From a bacterium (GTDB taxonomy: Bacteria; Krumholzibacteriota; Krumholzibacteriia; LZORAL124-64-63): a DNA stretch of 35,184 nucleotides. The stretch spans positions 1 through 35,184 of the forward strand of contig JAAEOA010000114.1 of assembly GCA_024223715.1 (NCBI GenBank). Reading direction: 5' to 3'. Shown in pieces: positions 34,944 to 35,184 of the stretch (position 1 is the stretch's first letter; each line of letters opens with the position of its first letter). The translations under genes and the position numbers were made by a program. The notes beneath the pieces were generated by a model that searched no databases, had not been told where the DNA came from, and worked only from the letters and a program-made list of their open reading frames with translations.

Positions 34944-35184
34944 TCAAGCAGCATACTTCAAGGTATGTCCCTTGTTGTTGGGCAAAACCCGTGTTTCAAC
35001 CTCTCTGAAGTAATACTGTCGCCATTGTTCAGGCATTTCATGCTGGAATACAAACAACCTGCGGTCAAAGATGTCCTCATACATAAGCTTGCAGTCAATA
35101 ACCCCTCTGGCCATAGCCGGAGTGTAATTCTTTTCTCCCCTTTGACGACGATCCATCGAGAAATTCATATAAACAGAAAACAAC
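34944..35184 (-). CDS. Partial ORF, possible transposase C-terminus (cut by window edge)
   Basis: The reading frame enters from the right edge and stops at 34944; about 80 residues are visible. The stretch MNFSMDRRQRGEKNYTPAMA then RGV resembles the C-terminus of DDE transposases/integrases, where a 'NF.R....G.TPA.A.G' pattern follows the last catalytic residue. The rest (YEDIFDRRLFVFQHEMPEQW) is not diagnostic. No inverted repeats are visible because the element would extend beyond the window. The TTG at 35183 is an arbitrary internal codon, not a known start. Confidence 0.4.
   Translation of the reverse strand, partial: LFSVYMNFSMDRRQRGEKNYTPAMARGVIDCKLMYEDIFDRRLFVFQHEMPEQWRQYYFREVETRVLPNNKGHTLKYAA

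Overview
This looks like chromosomal DNA from a Gram-negative bacterium with an outer membrane. Evidence includes TonB/ExbB/ExbD, a FadL-like barrel, an OmpA-sized barrel ending in Phe, an AsmA-like protein and several lipoproteins. Two secreted proteins end in a 'PNPxNPR' FlgD/type-IX-sorting-like C-terminal domain. There are also PD40 and FG-GAP propellers, a bactofilin-like hybrid membrane protein and an MglA/roadblock pair. Together these suggest an uncultured lineage around the FCB group (Krumholzibacteriota/Eisenbacteria/Latescibacterota-like); this placement is inference. Many promoters read as ordinary sigma-70 type (TTGnnn, 17-18 bp, TATAAT-like) rather than the Bacteroidota type.

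Layout. (1) 15-1836, minus strand: eno then ftsB, with a promoter that fixes the enolase start. (2) 1892-4745, plus strand: ECF sigma factor, zinc-finger anti-sigma factor and a bactofilin-like membrane protein, ended by a clear terminator. (3) 4884-7296: a leader of about 300 nt with alternative hairpins before a secreted HExxH metallopeptidase, then a PD40 lipoprotein. (4) 7329-8922, minus strand: tRNA-Glu and an M20 dipeptidase. (5) 9161-9331: a 56-residue histone-fold protein, the most interesting item in the window, followed by its own terminator. (6) 9583-15090: comM/yifB ATPase, a convergent beta-barrel protein and a 929-residue FG-GAP protein. (7) murB (minus) diverging from an eight-gene plus-strand run, 16169-24319: tonB, exbB, exbD, lipoprotein, FadL-like barrel, TPR lipoprotein, mnmA and asmA-like, nearly all overlapping by 1-4 nt. 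(8) 24401-24722: tRNA-Ser(UGA), tRNA-Ser(GCU) and tRNA-Arg(ACG). (9) 24995-29567: a SpoIVB-type S55 peptidase, a secreted propeller protein and tadA. (10) 29638-29905: tRNA-Ser(GGA) and tRNA-Ser(CGA). (11) 29977-33049: SRP RNA, dnaX, ybaB and recR, the classical neighbourhood also seen in Bacillus. (12) 33181-34881: roadblock protein, MglA GTPase, an 18-T terminator and a two-TM protein. (13) The right edge cuts a minus-strand ORF whose end resembles a DDE transposase.

How the parts fit. Two themes recur. One is the cell envelope: sigma/anti-sigma stress circuit, TonB energy transduction, outer-membrane proteins, murB and ftsB. The other is translation and the nucleoid: six tRNAs including a complete serine set, MnmA and TadA acting on tRNA wobble bases, SRP RNA, and two small nucleoid-associated candidates (histone-fold protein and YbaB). 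No CRISPR array, prophage or resistance island is visible.
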